This document shows positions 42,966-53,310 of a stretch of DNA of 64,000 nucleotides, piece by piece; position 1 is the stretch's first letter, and the number at the start of each line of letters is the position of its first letter. The stretch is from Anastrepha obliqua (taxonomy: Eukaryota; Arthropoda; Insecta; Diptera; Tephritidae). A program made the translations under genes and the position numbers. The notes under the pieces are model-generated. The model saw nothing but the letters and a program-made list of their open reading frames with translations, was not told where the DNA came from and ran no database searches. The DNA lies in assembly GCF_027943255.1 (NCBI RefSeq), contig NC_072893.1, forward strand, positions 18,622,001-18,686,000. Reading direction: 5' to 3'.

Positions 42966-43485
42966 TAGAAAAATTACTCAGCGAATTTTTCTACAACGGA
43001 CAATTTTCGATAGGCAAACTACTGAGAAGTTTTTTCTAATACTCTACTGGATACATACAATAAAATTGGAAAAAGTAAAAAAATGTAAAAATTAAATATC
43101 TAAAAGAAAAAATGTTTTCCAGATCAAATTTAGTTTGTGGCACAATTCTCATGGGCCTTTCTAGCATCTAAAAGTATTCATATCGGGCCTTATTCAATGA
43201 AGCAATAAAGAAGTCTTATGCAAATTATCACCTAAACTGCCAGAGCAGCAGCTGCCATTCCCTTTGTAATTGATTTCTTCAGCTCACTTCAACTCCATTT
43301 CGGTTTGTCATTGCATACAATGAAACCTAGAAATTTATGCATATTTGCTGCACAATCGTTGCTGCATATTGTGAGCGTTTGACTCTTCTTTCATGTGATC
43401 TTATTATTAGTGAGGGCAGGCGGTGCTTCATACAATAATTTTCCGTTCGCTTTCTTAATTTTTTGCTTAAGTATTAGTGAGTCAA
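42966..43485. other. No gene recognised
   Basis: A/T-rich unassigned DNA without visible motifs or repeats. Confidence 0.35.
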
Positions 43486-43800
43486 TGCAGTCGAGTAGAT
43501 TTGTGCGTGGCTGCCATGCGATTGGATGTGGGTTCGATTACCATTGAGCACATAAAATATGAAATGTTGGGAAAAGGTCTTTTCTAATACCAGAAAAAGC
43601 TATTTTCAAATTGCCTTTCGACAGACGATGGTATGCCACGAGTGCATTGATGGCATGGTAAACTCTCGCGAAACCTGCTAGTGATCGGAACCGACATAAA
43701 AGTGTAAACCCTTCCATTCACAGAACAGCAATATTTAAATGCACAGCAGAAGTTCTAGAAGAAGCTCGGCCATGCACCTAGAAAATGATTTATGCGCCAA
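43486..43800 (+). repeat. SINE, diverged full-length copy
   Basis: The head keeps a B box (GGTTCGATTACC, near 43533) and a weak A box. The body is hard to align, but the 3' part has GAAGCTCGGCCATGCACC and ends in GCGCCAATTA (43794-43803), the family's terminal blocks. It is probably an older subfamily. Confidence 0.65.
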
Positions 43801-44093
43801 TTATATTGGTTATATATATGTAACGGGTTTTTAAATAGGGACACAACAATTTTATACTTAAAGAAATGTGAAAGCACACTTAAGCCTTTTTCTAACTTTT
43901 ACGTCATAAAAGACATGACCAAAGACAATACTTACATTTTTATAATGGTCAAGTTCACAAACGAATCACATTTGGTAATCGTTTCAAATTATTACTAAAA
44001 TTTGTGATAGCAATTTTAATTTATTCTTGTTGTATCAGCTTTCTAAACCCTGTTTACAATAGTTTGACCACCAGTCACAGTCAACAAAATCGT

Positions 44094-44405
44094 TTAACGA
44101 CAGATCCAGGAAATGAGGAGCTGAAGTTCTTCAGCTGCAGGTCGTGTTGATTGGCCTTCAAGTGCCGAGAGCTTGTGAAGGCAGTGATGGACCATCATCG
44201 GAGCATGTAGTTCGAGCCCTATTGGTATGCCGCTAGATTCAGTGATTGCTTGGTTTAAGTCTGGAGTTCTCCAGTGAGTTGGAAGAAATGGCTTCTGACA
44301 TTCCTCAGAGCTGGCAATGTCAAGCACTTTAAGTTGGCCATAATAATCGTGCCACCAGACAGGTTGTGAGTGATGTAGTGCGCAAATTTGGGCCAACTTA
44401 TTCAT
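44094..44405 (-). CDS. Unrecognised ORF, 103 codons
   Basis: The frame contains SSGIPIGLELHAPMMVHHCL and RPAAEELQLLISWICR. Codon usage looks ordinary and the composition is less A/T-rich than the surroundings. I recognise no family. It lies just outside the 3' end of a LOA-like LINE, so it may be part of an unidentified repeat. It may also be chance. Confidence 0.2.
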   Translation of the reverse strand: MNKLAQICALHHSQPVWWHDYYGQLKVLDIASSEECQKPFLPTHWRTPDLNQAITESSGIPIGLELHAPMMVHHCLHKLSALEGQSTRPAAEELQLLISWICR

Positions 44406-44439
44406 TATGCCATGTTACTGCATAGGTGAGAGAAATAAC

Positions 44440-45835
44440 CATTCATGCAGGTAGATAGGTGGAATAGTTGAAGTATCAGTCTGGCACTCCCCAAGCACCA
44501 CTAAAGCGCCGTTTTGATGGCATTATGAGACTTGCAACAGAAATATATCTACTGGCAGCCAGTGCTGTTGATGTAATGGAGAAGATTGATGGGATTTAGG
44601 TTGGCGCACTGCAGCAGGTTGTCGAAAAAAGGAGCGCCCAGTGACCTTAATCGTCTAGCTCCCAAGCCCGGACATTTACAGAGACAGTGGTCAACAGCCT
44701 CCTTCTCCTACAGCTTCTGTAATGGGGGTTATATGGTGACCCTAGGTAAACACAGCTATGAGAATTTAAATGGCATGGAGTCCGTAAGACTTTCTGCATC
44801 CTGGGTGTTTTGTACTGGGACCAAAGGACACTCGAATTATCACACGAAGAAATGGAGTTACATCTGCTATGCGGTTTCCTGAGAAATAAACTGTGCGATT
44901 CCTTTTTTATAACATTCAGCCGATGACCGGGTAAGAGGTCTCTGAGACCAATTCAGTCGATACATTTCGGGTAAGCTTATCGGCAATTTCATTTTGCTAC
45001 AAGTTTCTATGTGCTGGAACCTAGATCAGAGAAATGTTACCTGCACACTGGAGAGGTTTCATCTCCGCCTTAAAGGAGTTGACCAGTTTGGATCTGCACC
45101 ATGGCGTCCTTAGAGCTTCGATCGCAACTTGACTAGCGGAATGTTAATATATCCCTCGCTCTCGCGTTCCCTAAGCATTTTGCATGCCTGCAGGATCGCA
45201 AAGACTTCTTCCAGAAAAACACTAGCAGTATATTTCAATTTTAAAGAAATAAATAAATTAGCTGATTTAGACGAAAACTCTGCTTCGACTCCCGAGTCCA
45301 TTTTGGAACCGTCAGTGAAGACAGAGGTATCAGCTTCTGTGCAGATTTGTGCCTTATTCCAATCCTGCCTACATGGACAGATTGCCTTGGCACGACCCTC
45401 AAACTCCTGTTTGCGAATAGAGAGATTTTTACAAAGTTTAGAGGAATGCGATGTTAACTACTTAAAAATGCTTCCAAGTCCCTTGAGAGAGTGCTTCCAA
45501 AGCCAACTTCTTTTAACTTGATTGCACGTTGAGCAGCGATGGAAATAACGTAAAAGTCAATGGGAAGTTAGTGCAAAACGACATTCAGAGCAACAGTGGT
45601 GGAAGTTTTACAATCTCCGCTAATGCCATTACAAGCAGATCTTTGCACCCTCAATAGTGTAGTCATATTATAGCCCTTCCGAAGAGCTTCTCACCAAACC
45701 AGGTATCCATACGTTTAAATTGACAGAATCACCAAAAAATGGCCTGTTCTTGAGTCCCCATTTTTTGCCGCGCATAGATATTCAGGAGTAGAAAGCTAAA
45801 CTGGCCTTCTTTACCCGATTTTCACCGCTTAGCAT
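44440..45835 (-). pseudogene. LOA-like LINE, second copy (RNase H and RT thumb)
   Basis: The plus-strand text parallels 34305-35500 block by block (for example CGAAAAAAGGAGCGCCCAG, AGCCCGGACATTTACAGAGA, CACCATGGCGTCCTTAGAGC). On the minus strand, 45301-45110 reads MDSGVEAEFSSKSANLFISL, then VFLEEVFAILQACKMLRERE, the start of RNase H. The WVPGH-like block near 45020 is broken. RT C-terminal text (TRYLVWWEALRKGYN-like) is frame-shifted near 45690. The copy ends at about 45835 inside the RT thumb, i.e. it is 5'-truncated. Confidence 0.75.
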
Positions 45836-46927
45836 ACCAAACATTTCGCAGTTCAAAATGAACCGAATCAGTCCATTCTAAGTCTCGTATTCGCAAGAAT
45901 TGGACAACTCCTAGTCCACAGAGTGCGAAATTTTACTTAGAAATCTTGTCCTTTAATGCAATCCATTGCTCATTCATGCGCCACAACTTCTAATATTATT
46001 GCCATTTGCCAAAGTTATTTATGTTACTATCCTATGGAAAGCCCCTATATCGCTGAGTTTAATTCAATTTGTTATGCTAAACGTTTGCTGCTACAATTTG
46101 CATACTGTAAGTTCGAAGATCTTGCAACTAACAAACAAGCAACAAAAAATGCCTGAGTATGAATGAAGATGTAAATGGAGTGAATGCATTGAGCGACAAC
46201 AAAAACAAAAACAAAAAAGAAAACGTCACTTGGCTACAAATGATTGTTATAGTAGCAATAAAGTTTAATTGTTATGAGAATGGCAAAAAAAGGTCACTAA
46301 AAATGCCCGCAATTATTGCTCGCGGATGCTTAACCCTTACTGGAACTTTGTGCATTGAAAATATTGACTGTTTTCTGCCAAAAATAAAATTAGTAATCCT
46401 CGGAAAAGTATAATACAATATTATAAAAAACTGGGGTTTTTTTATAAATATGAAAATCCGTATATACTTCTGAATCGTACAATTTTCAACCTGCCTATTC
46501 TAGCCTTTGGAGTAAAAAGCAAGTGGGAGCTCCAAATCATAAAAAACATCATGAATGAGTAATTGATATATTTTTATTCAAAAAAGTTAACCAAATCTTT
46601 GAAAAATTAAAATTTACTCAATGTTTGAAAATATATAGATTTTTCTGCGATTTTCCGTGCGACTTCAAGCCAGAAATATTCCCGTTAACCCCAATAATCA
46701 ACTTAAAAATGAATTTTTGATAGCTACATTTAGTCATGCACAGGTTCGGCAAATAATGTGGGTGCTAAACTTTATTTCAATAAAATTAAAATAATTTCAT
46801 TTTTGATGCAAAAATTGTATCTACTCTCTCAGCATATTTTACTAAACAAACCCGTGAACTAGACAGCTGTAGCATTAGATTGCATTTGTAGGGGGTTGGA
46901 CAAATCCTAGCCTCAGTCTGGAAACCA
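45836..46927. other. No gene recognised
   Basis: The ORFs present are short and lack motifs. The DNA is A/T-rich after 46400. It is possibly host intergenic DNA. Confidence 0.35.
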
Positions 46928-47345
46928 TTGTACTACACCCGGATAGAATTCAGTAGAAAGAATAGAGATAGGAAAGATAAAATGTGGGTGGTAAGACGGA
47001 AAAATTAGTTTGAGGTCACTTGGATTCTTTGATGAATCTTAAGAGATCCGAAAGAGATCCTTATCCATACTCGCTATATTTGAACCCAATATACTAAGTC
47101 TGAAAAACGACGGACAGTTACAGAGAAAATGATCTACAGTGTCGACATCCTCAAGACAGGATAGGCATATTGGGCTGTCGACGACACCCATACCAGCCAT
47201 ATGCTGACCACAGGCGTTGTGCCTTGTGATTACACCCACCACTACTCTCAAGTCCTTTCTGCTGAGTTTTAGGAGAAAGTTCACTAGCTCCATGAGCGGG
47301 TAAAGGACAGTTCAAAGATTTCCATTATTCAAAATAGTTTTTTTT
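46928..47345 (-). pseudogene. LINE 3' end with zinc-knuckle tail
   Basis: The minus-strand frame 47293-47039 reads LLKLSRKDLRVVVGVITRHN, then MGVVDSPICLSCLEDVDTVD and HFLCNCPSFFRLSILGSNI. It is the C-terminal C-x2-C...H-x4-C tail following RNase H. It shares its 3' noncoding sequence (TGTACTACACCCGGATAGA) with 42205-42965. This frame is undamaged, so it shows what the shifted frame in the other copy should encode. Confidence 0.82.
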
Positions 47346-47351
47346 ATTACA

Positions 47352-47806
47352 ATAAGAAAATGTTATTCACGCCGCAGGGTGGTACCACTCCTTTGTCTAT
47401 TTATTATTGACGAAGTTCTGACTAATTTAAATAAGACGCACCCTTAACTCCACGTTAAGGTAGTAACATACGCCGATGACTTGATCCTAATAGTATTGGG
47501 ACCGTTTCCCTCAGTCATGGTTGAGATCTTGGAAAGGTTATTGGCTGTACTCCGTCGCTGAGCCCCCAGTTACGGCCTCAGAGTCAACTCTGATAAAACG
47601 AAGGTGATGCTATATACCAGAAAATATATAAAAACTATAAACCTCCACACTTTAGGCTTCCCAGCACCGGAGATCAATCTCTCAAATCTGTACATTCAGA
47701 TAATATTCCTCTGTTCTGGGTTCCAAGACATAGGAACATAGAAGGAAATGAAATTGCTGATGGGATTGCCAGTTGTTCGAAATGTTGCCTAAAAGACGCT
47801 TCTATT
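47352..47806 (+). pseudogene. LOA-like LINE with RT joined to RNase H by deletion
   Basis: The plus strand begins TPQGGTTPLS, followed by FIIDEVLTN and VVTYADDLILIVLGPFPSVM, with an intact YADD active site. LRVNSDKTKVMLYTRKYIKT follows. The text then jumps straight to LCSGFQDIGT/GNEIADGIAS, the RNase H WVPGHRN-EGNE-AD block. Several hundred bases (RT thumb and RNase H start) are therefore deleted. The coding sequence is then cut by the SINE at 47820 and seems to resume after 48502. Confidence 0.75.
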
Positions 47807-47819
47807 TATAAAGACTTCG

Positions 47820-48488
47820 GGGCCGGCATAGCCGAATGGATTGATGCGTGACTACCATTTGGTAGTGAAAGAGTTCGAATCTCCGAGCAGGAAAAATGAA
47901 ATGATGGAAAAAGTTTTTTCGGATAACTGTCTTCCCTCGGTAGGCAATGGCAAGTCTCCGATGGTATTTCTACCGTAAAAAAGATCCTCATAAAAAACCC
48001 GTTTTGTCATTCGGAGACGGATTAAAACTCCATTTCTGGTAAAGCATCAAAATGCACAGCGCAAATAGGTGGAAAAGCTTGGCCAAACGCCTAATAAAGA
48101 GTGTAAGTGCCAATTATATTTATGTACAGGGTTGGCCATATTAAACTGACCCATTGAGTAACCCTATAACTTTTTACTGTAATTTGAAATCTAAGGTTTA
48201 CGTCAACAAGCCAAAGACACTAGGCGCACTTAAGGCCAATATCCGACGGGAAATAGCCGCCATATCGGCCGAGACGCTGGCCAAAACTATGGAAAACGCC
48301 GAAAAACGGGCACATTACGCTATACGAGCTAAGGGCGACCACTTGCGCGATATCATATTCAAAAAGTGATGTAAACGAATCTCCTTGAACTAAATTAAAT
48401 GTTTTTCACAATGAAACACAAAAAAATGTTTCTTTTTCCATATTTTTTTAATAATCACATGTGTCAGTTTAAGATGGCCAACCCTGTA
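47820..48488 (+). repeat. SINE with 13 bp target-site duplication and a nested mini-transposon
   Basis: The A box TAGCCGAATGG (47829-47839) and B-like box AGTTCGAATCT (47872-47882) are present. The 3' end has AAAGCTTGGCCAAACGCC and GTGCCAATTATATTTATG. TATAAAGACTTCG is duplicated at 47807-47819 and 48489-48501. A DD41D mini-element (48127-48486) sits in the SINE tail, with its own TA duplications. Confidence 0.9.
48127..48486 (+). mobile_element. DD41D mariner deletion derivative, 360 bp
   Basis: Both ends begin CAGGGTTGGCCAT read inward and stay alike for about 30 bp (ATTAAACTGAC/CTTAAACTGAC). TA flanks both (48125-48126, 48487-48488). Only the last 60 codons of the transposase remain: SKVYVNKPKTLGALKANIRR, then GDHLRDIIFKK with a natural stop at 48367-48369. 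It closely parallels the C-terminus of the intact 33.1 kb protein. It is non-autonomous with intact-looking termini. Confidence 0.88.
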
Positions 48489-48799
48489 TATAAAGACTTC
48501 GATAAATAAACATTAATTAGCGATAAACAAACGTTCATGAAGTCATTGAAGAGGCAGAACGAAAAAGTAAATTCATTCAGAGGTCGTTGACTTCCCGAAA
48601 AAAAATTTGCAAGTTGTGCTGGCGTCATCCCAGAAGTAATGTGGCTCGTGTGATTTCTAATGACGGCACAAGGGTCGTCGGGAGAAAGAAATTTAACTTG
48701 AGACGATCAGAGGGCAACAGCAGTACAGAATCGCAGCAAAATTAAAGGAGTATTTAGCTGATGGCTTTGCTGCTGATGCCGATGCTTCGGTCTTGGCCA

Positions 48800-48962
48800 A
48801 CAAGAATAAAACAAAATAAAAAAGGAAGTTTTGGTTTTACAATAGAATGTCGCGCATCATCCACCTTGGGACAGTTATGCGCATTGATAAAGACGTTAGA
48901 TGTCGCGCATCAAACGTGCGCGGACAAAGTTGTTATCTTCTCGGACAGCCAAATAATCTGCA
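48800..48962 (+). pseudogene. LINE RNase H scrap
   Basis: The frame reads ASSTLGQLCALIKTLDVAHQ, then KVVIFSDSQIICMFLK. It has the SDSQ motif and the preceding helix of RNase H. It may be a continuation of the LOA-like fragment interrupted at 47820. Confidence 0.5.
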
Positions 48963-48973
48963 TGTTCTTAAAA

Positions 48974-49299
48974 ACAATTCGTCCCCTTTCTGTGTTAACA
49001 AGTAAAAACTACAAAATCATAATTTTCAGTAAATCGATAAAAATGCTTAGAGTTACTTAACTTCTATGAAAAGTTATAATTTATTTTTGGCGATACTTAT
49101 ATTAGTAGATACGAAGTTTTTGAATTCGAACATGTAGATATGAGAAAAATCGAAACGTTCTGAAAAAAATTCTATAATCATTATGAACATTGTATATTTT
49201 GTTTTACGTAACAGGAGTGCCAAGGAGCGTTTTTCACTAAAAATCTCAATTTCGAAAAAAATGAAATGACAAGGTTAACACAGAAAGGGGACGAATTGT
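48974..49299. mobile_element. MITE with perfect 26 bp inverted ends
   Basis: ACAATTCGTCCCCTTTCTGT plus GTTAAC (48974-48999) is repeated exactly, inverted, at 49274-49299. The interior is A/T-rich and noncoding. I could not find a target-site duplication, so the superfamily is open. Confidence 0.72.
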
Positions 49300-50149
49300 T
49301 CCAGCAACCACTTTATCGCTCTGCTTAACGCCAGGTTCTCAGAGTTTTAACTCTCAAACTGGGGCACAAGGGGCTTTAATATCCACTCCAAAATAATTCT
49401 TCACATATTTCTTTGCTTTTACTGAAAATAGTTCACTTTTTTAGTAAGTCTTTATAAAATATGCAGAAGAAAATTTTTTTTTATACACACAAGCGACAAA
49501 TTTTACCAGAACGGGTTAAGTGGATAAAAAGGTTCAAATAAAAAACAATTTACTGAAAAAAGTGCGTTCATAAAAACCTAACCATACACAAATGTATTTC
49601 CCATAATAAATTTTATGCTTTAATGCATTGTAGCTCAGGTAACGTTTTAACTCATCCCATCATAAATTTATTAAACGTTTGTTACGCGCGTAATTTATGC
49701 AAATTTATTGGCTTTCGCGTTGATCAAATTATTGAGGCTCACAAAAAAAAACTACTTGTTGAATGTGAAATGAAGCGAAAATGTGTGAAATTAATTAAAT
49801 TAGAATTTTTTTATATATTATTCTGCCGCAATCAATTCACAGCTCTCAATGAACCATTACAAAAGCAAAGTTGCGGAAAAGTACTAATTTACGAGTACAT
49901 TTAGAAGCTCGCAAGCTTTATTAAGTGAACCAAAAACACTAAATAAATAAGTAAATAGTAAAGAAATATAACGCTTTTCCAAAACAAAAAATAACCTCTG
50001 CGGTGGACACTTAACAACTTTACATCTAATAAATAAAATATTCCAGGTCAGGTGATCCAAGATTTTTGCGCATTTTAGTAAATTGGTCGGTTTATTTGCG
50101 GGTGGAGAGTAATAAGTACTAAAAAAATTGATAATTTGAAAAAAGTTTT
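49300..50149. other. No gene recognised
   Basis: A/T-rich DNA. One ORF of 93 codons (49623-49904) has no motif and typical A/T-driven composition. Confidence 0.35.
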
Positions 50150-51010
50150 CTAATGTTGAACATACAATTTTCGGTTATTTTAAACATTCAAAAAAAAAAT
50201 TTTGTTAAAAAATTAAAAAAAAAAATTTTTTTAAATTTGTTAAAAAATTAAAAAAAAATTGGTTTTAAATTGATACGTTATTTTTGAGTTCTTTTAAACA
50301 TTAACAAAAAAAATTAAAAATTTGAAAAAAAAATGTAAGAGTTTGAAAAACTTTTTTTTTCAATTGATCCATCATTTTTGGGCACTGCAGACACTTTTTT
50401 GAAAATTTGTTTATTTGCTTGAGTGTAATAAGCAGTACCTAGGTTGAAAGGTTTGAAATAAAAATTTATATTATAATTTTGAAAACATGTGAAATATTTT
50501 CGTTTCTGTTAAAAATTCAAAAAATCTTTTTTTGAAAACAAAACATACTTTAAAAATGTTTTCTTTAATTTTTTAAATTTGTTTTTTAAGCAATGTTTTA
50601 TTTATTTTTTTTTGTCAAATTTTTAATTTTGCAAAAAATTTTAATTTTTGTTACAACTATTGGAGAAAAAATTTTTCGTTTCCTTTAAATATTAAAAACA
50701 AACTACTTTTTTTAAAACAAATGTTTTTAATTTTTTAAATTTTTACATCAAAGAATTTTTTATTTGTCAAATTTTTACTTTTGCTAAAAATTTTAATTTT
50801 TGTTACAACTATTGGGGAAAACATTATTCGTTTCTTTTTAATATTAAAAACAAACTCCTTTCTTAAGACAAGTTGTAATGTTTTTAGTTTTTTAAATTTT
50901 TAAAAATTATTTTTACAAAACTTCTTAAACAATTTTTTTTTAATTTATTTTAATTTTACTTATACAAAAAATTTAGTTTTTGTTACAACTACTGGGGGCA
51001 AACAGTTTTT
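50150..51010. repeat. A/T-rich degenerate tandem repeat
   Basis: GTTACAACTATTGGRG-type blocks recur at about 50650, 50802 and 50982, each preceded by AATTTT and followed by A- and T-runs and ATTAAAAACAAACT. The period is about 150-180 bp. The units are strongly diverged. Confidence 0.55.
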
Positions 51011-51078
51011 TTGGTCTCTTTTGAAAAACACCCCCTTAGGTATTTCTTTTGTTTTCCACATTCCACTTTTCAGGTTCC

Positions 51079-51250
51079 ATTAACTTTTCCAGTTATATTC
51101 AAATGCGTACAGCGAACCAGTGAAAAATCAGTGCGAAATTTTGCTCAGCAGGTTTGTAAGCCGATCGAAGCGTCGCTACGTAGACCATCAGACACACAGC
51201 AGTTTTCACTGGTTCGCTGTAAGTATTTGAATATAATTGAAAAGTTACTA
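51079..51250. mobile_element. Short palindromic element (MITE-like), 172 bp
   Basis: The arms 51079-51126 and 51203-51250 are inverted copies over about 48 bp with few differences. They are centred on ACAGCGAACCAGTGAAAA. The 76 bp loop is G/C-richer than its surroundings. No coding sequence is present. Confidence 0.72.
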
Positions 51251-52360
51251 TAATTCCACTATCAACCTTTCGCGGACTACTGAGCACAGTCTCAGCTATT
51301 AAGGAAAACATAAGAAAAGAATTGAGAAGGGGTTTGTTTTGCAAATGAGAAAAAAAGTTGCTTCCCAAAAAGAATAAAAAAGAAATATAAAAAATGTTTA
51401 CAAAAAATTAAAAAAAATTACAAAAAAATAAAAATGTTATATAAAAAAAAATAATTTTATAAAAATGTTGAAAAAACAAAGAAATTTCAATTTAAAAACC
51501 TCTATACTAAGATTATCAACATTGAATAAGAAATGTTGCTTCGCAATAATTTTTTAAAAATAAAAAAATGTTTACAAAAACATAAATAAAAGTAAATTTC
51601 CAAAAAACAATTCTTACAACAAAACTTTACAAGAAAATAAAATTTTTTTTGAAAAAATTTTTGTAAATTTTTTTGAAGATTTTATTTTATTTATTTTTTG
51701 GTAAACATTGTTTTTCTTGTTAAAAATTTTGGCGAAACAACATTTTTTATTCAATTTTGTTTAAAATTTTTGTATTTAAATTAAAAATATGTCGAAAAAA
51801 ATCGAAGAAATTTCACTTTTCAACATTGAATAAAAAATGTTGTTTCACCAAAATTTTTAACAAAAAAAAACAATGTTTACAAAAAAGTAAATTAAACAAA
51901 GTTTTCAAAAAAAAAATTGTTTGTTCTTGTATTTTTTTATATTTAAATTAAAATTGTTCAAATGTCCAAAAAAACTTAGGTTATTTCACTTTAAAAACCT
52001 CCAAACCAAAGTTTTCAATATTGAATAAATCTCAAAATTATTATATTGTTACATTTTTCAGAAACTTTTTACATCTTATTATACTCAAGCTCCCTACAAA
52101 TAAACCAATTTTCAGGAAAATGTAAGTCCATTTCCGAAATACTTGGATCTTTTGGCATAGAATCGCTCTAAAGCCACAACCGAGGTTACTAATACTAGGT
52201 TAGGTTACATATATTTAGCTGATTTAATAGATCTCACATAGACCGCAAGGGTTCGTAGTGTTACCAGGAGTCGTGGAGTCGTGTAAAACATAGTTTGTAA
52301 TATCATATATGGCTTGGCAAGTTTTAATAAACAAAGAGACTAGGCCTTCATATAACGGAT
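51251..52360. other. A/T-rich, no gene recognised
   Basis: Long stretches of A- and T-runs between 51360 and 52060, with AACATTGAATAAGAAATGTT-like repeats at about 51518, 51818 and 52016. Unassigned. Confidence 0.4.
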
Positions 52361-53045
52361 GGGCCATATAGGGTTTGCTTTTTGAACCACCTATTTTTTT
52401 GAGAATGGTAACACAAATGTCAAATGTGTTCATAATTTACTTAAAGGTTTGACATTTACGAAATGGGACTCTATACGCTTGAACAAAATTGGAAAATATT
52501 GAAAACCGAAATAGGTGGTGGTGAGTCTTCTTCTTCTTCCGCGGTTACAGTAAATGGCGAACATTACCGTGACATGCTCAACGAGTTTTTGTTTCCAAAA
52601 ATTGAAGAGGATGACATGGACGACATTTGGTTTCAACAGGACGGTGCAACTTGTCACACTGCCAAAGTTACACTCGAACCTTTGGGTACCGTTTTTGAAA
52701 ACCGAATAGTCAGCCGAAATTCCGATACAAATTGGCCGCTTCAGAGCTGTGATTTAAGCAGGTTGGGCTATATTTTGTGGGGAGCCGTTAAGGACAAACG
52801 CTATGCGAACCATCCAGAGACGATTGATGCTTTAAAACTCGAAATCAAAGTTGCCATTCATGAAATTGAAGCCCAAACATTTTCGATTGTGCCTAAAAAT
52901 TGGGTTGATCGAATGGCCGATATTATTTTTCATTCATAAATGACAATGTTCAATCTTCAAAATAAAAAAAAAAAAGTTTGAAAAAATATTGATTAGTTTT
53001 TTTTTTTTTTATAGCCGATTCAAAAAGCAAATTTTACATGGCCCT
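52361..53045 (+). mobile_element. DD41D mariner deletion derivative, 685 bp
   Basis: The left end GGGCCATATAGGGTTTGCTT and the right end (inverted GGGCCATGTAAAATTTGCTT) are imperfect inverted repeats continuing through TTTTTGAA. The right flank has TA; the left reads AT, perhaps mutated. The interior is a shortened transposase frame. Confidence 0.78.
52463..52939 (+). pseudogene. DD41D transposase, internal deletion, third catalytic residue lost
   Basis: The open frame of 158 codons joins an N-terminal start (MGLYTLEQNWKILK) to the middle of the catalytic core (AVTVNGEHYRDMLNEFLFPK). A filler of TCT repeats at the junction is read as SSSSS. The second block WFQQDGATCHTA is intact. The third, SCDLTPLDYFLWG in relatives, reads SCDLSRLGYILWG, so the catalytic aspartate is glycine. 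The first aspartate block is deleted. The long open frame is misleading, since two of the three catalytic residues are absent. Confidence 0.84.
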
Positions 53046-53310
53046 ATAGTTTTGAGAGAGGCGAAAAACTTATTTAGGGAATGATCGTTTAAAAATTGAA
53101 GAAATCACAAATAATCGAATTATCAACTGTAACAATTTCAAATATCCTCCATGATCTTCTTGGTGCCATATTCTCAACTACCTGTTAATGTGAAGATCAT
53201 GAAACAGGCAGTTTAATTTATCCAAATGATAACTTTGATCTTTTTTAACTCATTTACGTGGCAGCACTAAAGAAGGTTAGAAAACAAACTCCCAAAATCA
53301 GGAGTAAGTA

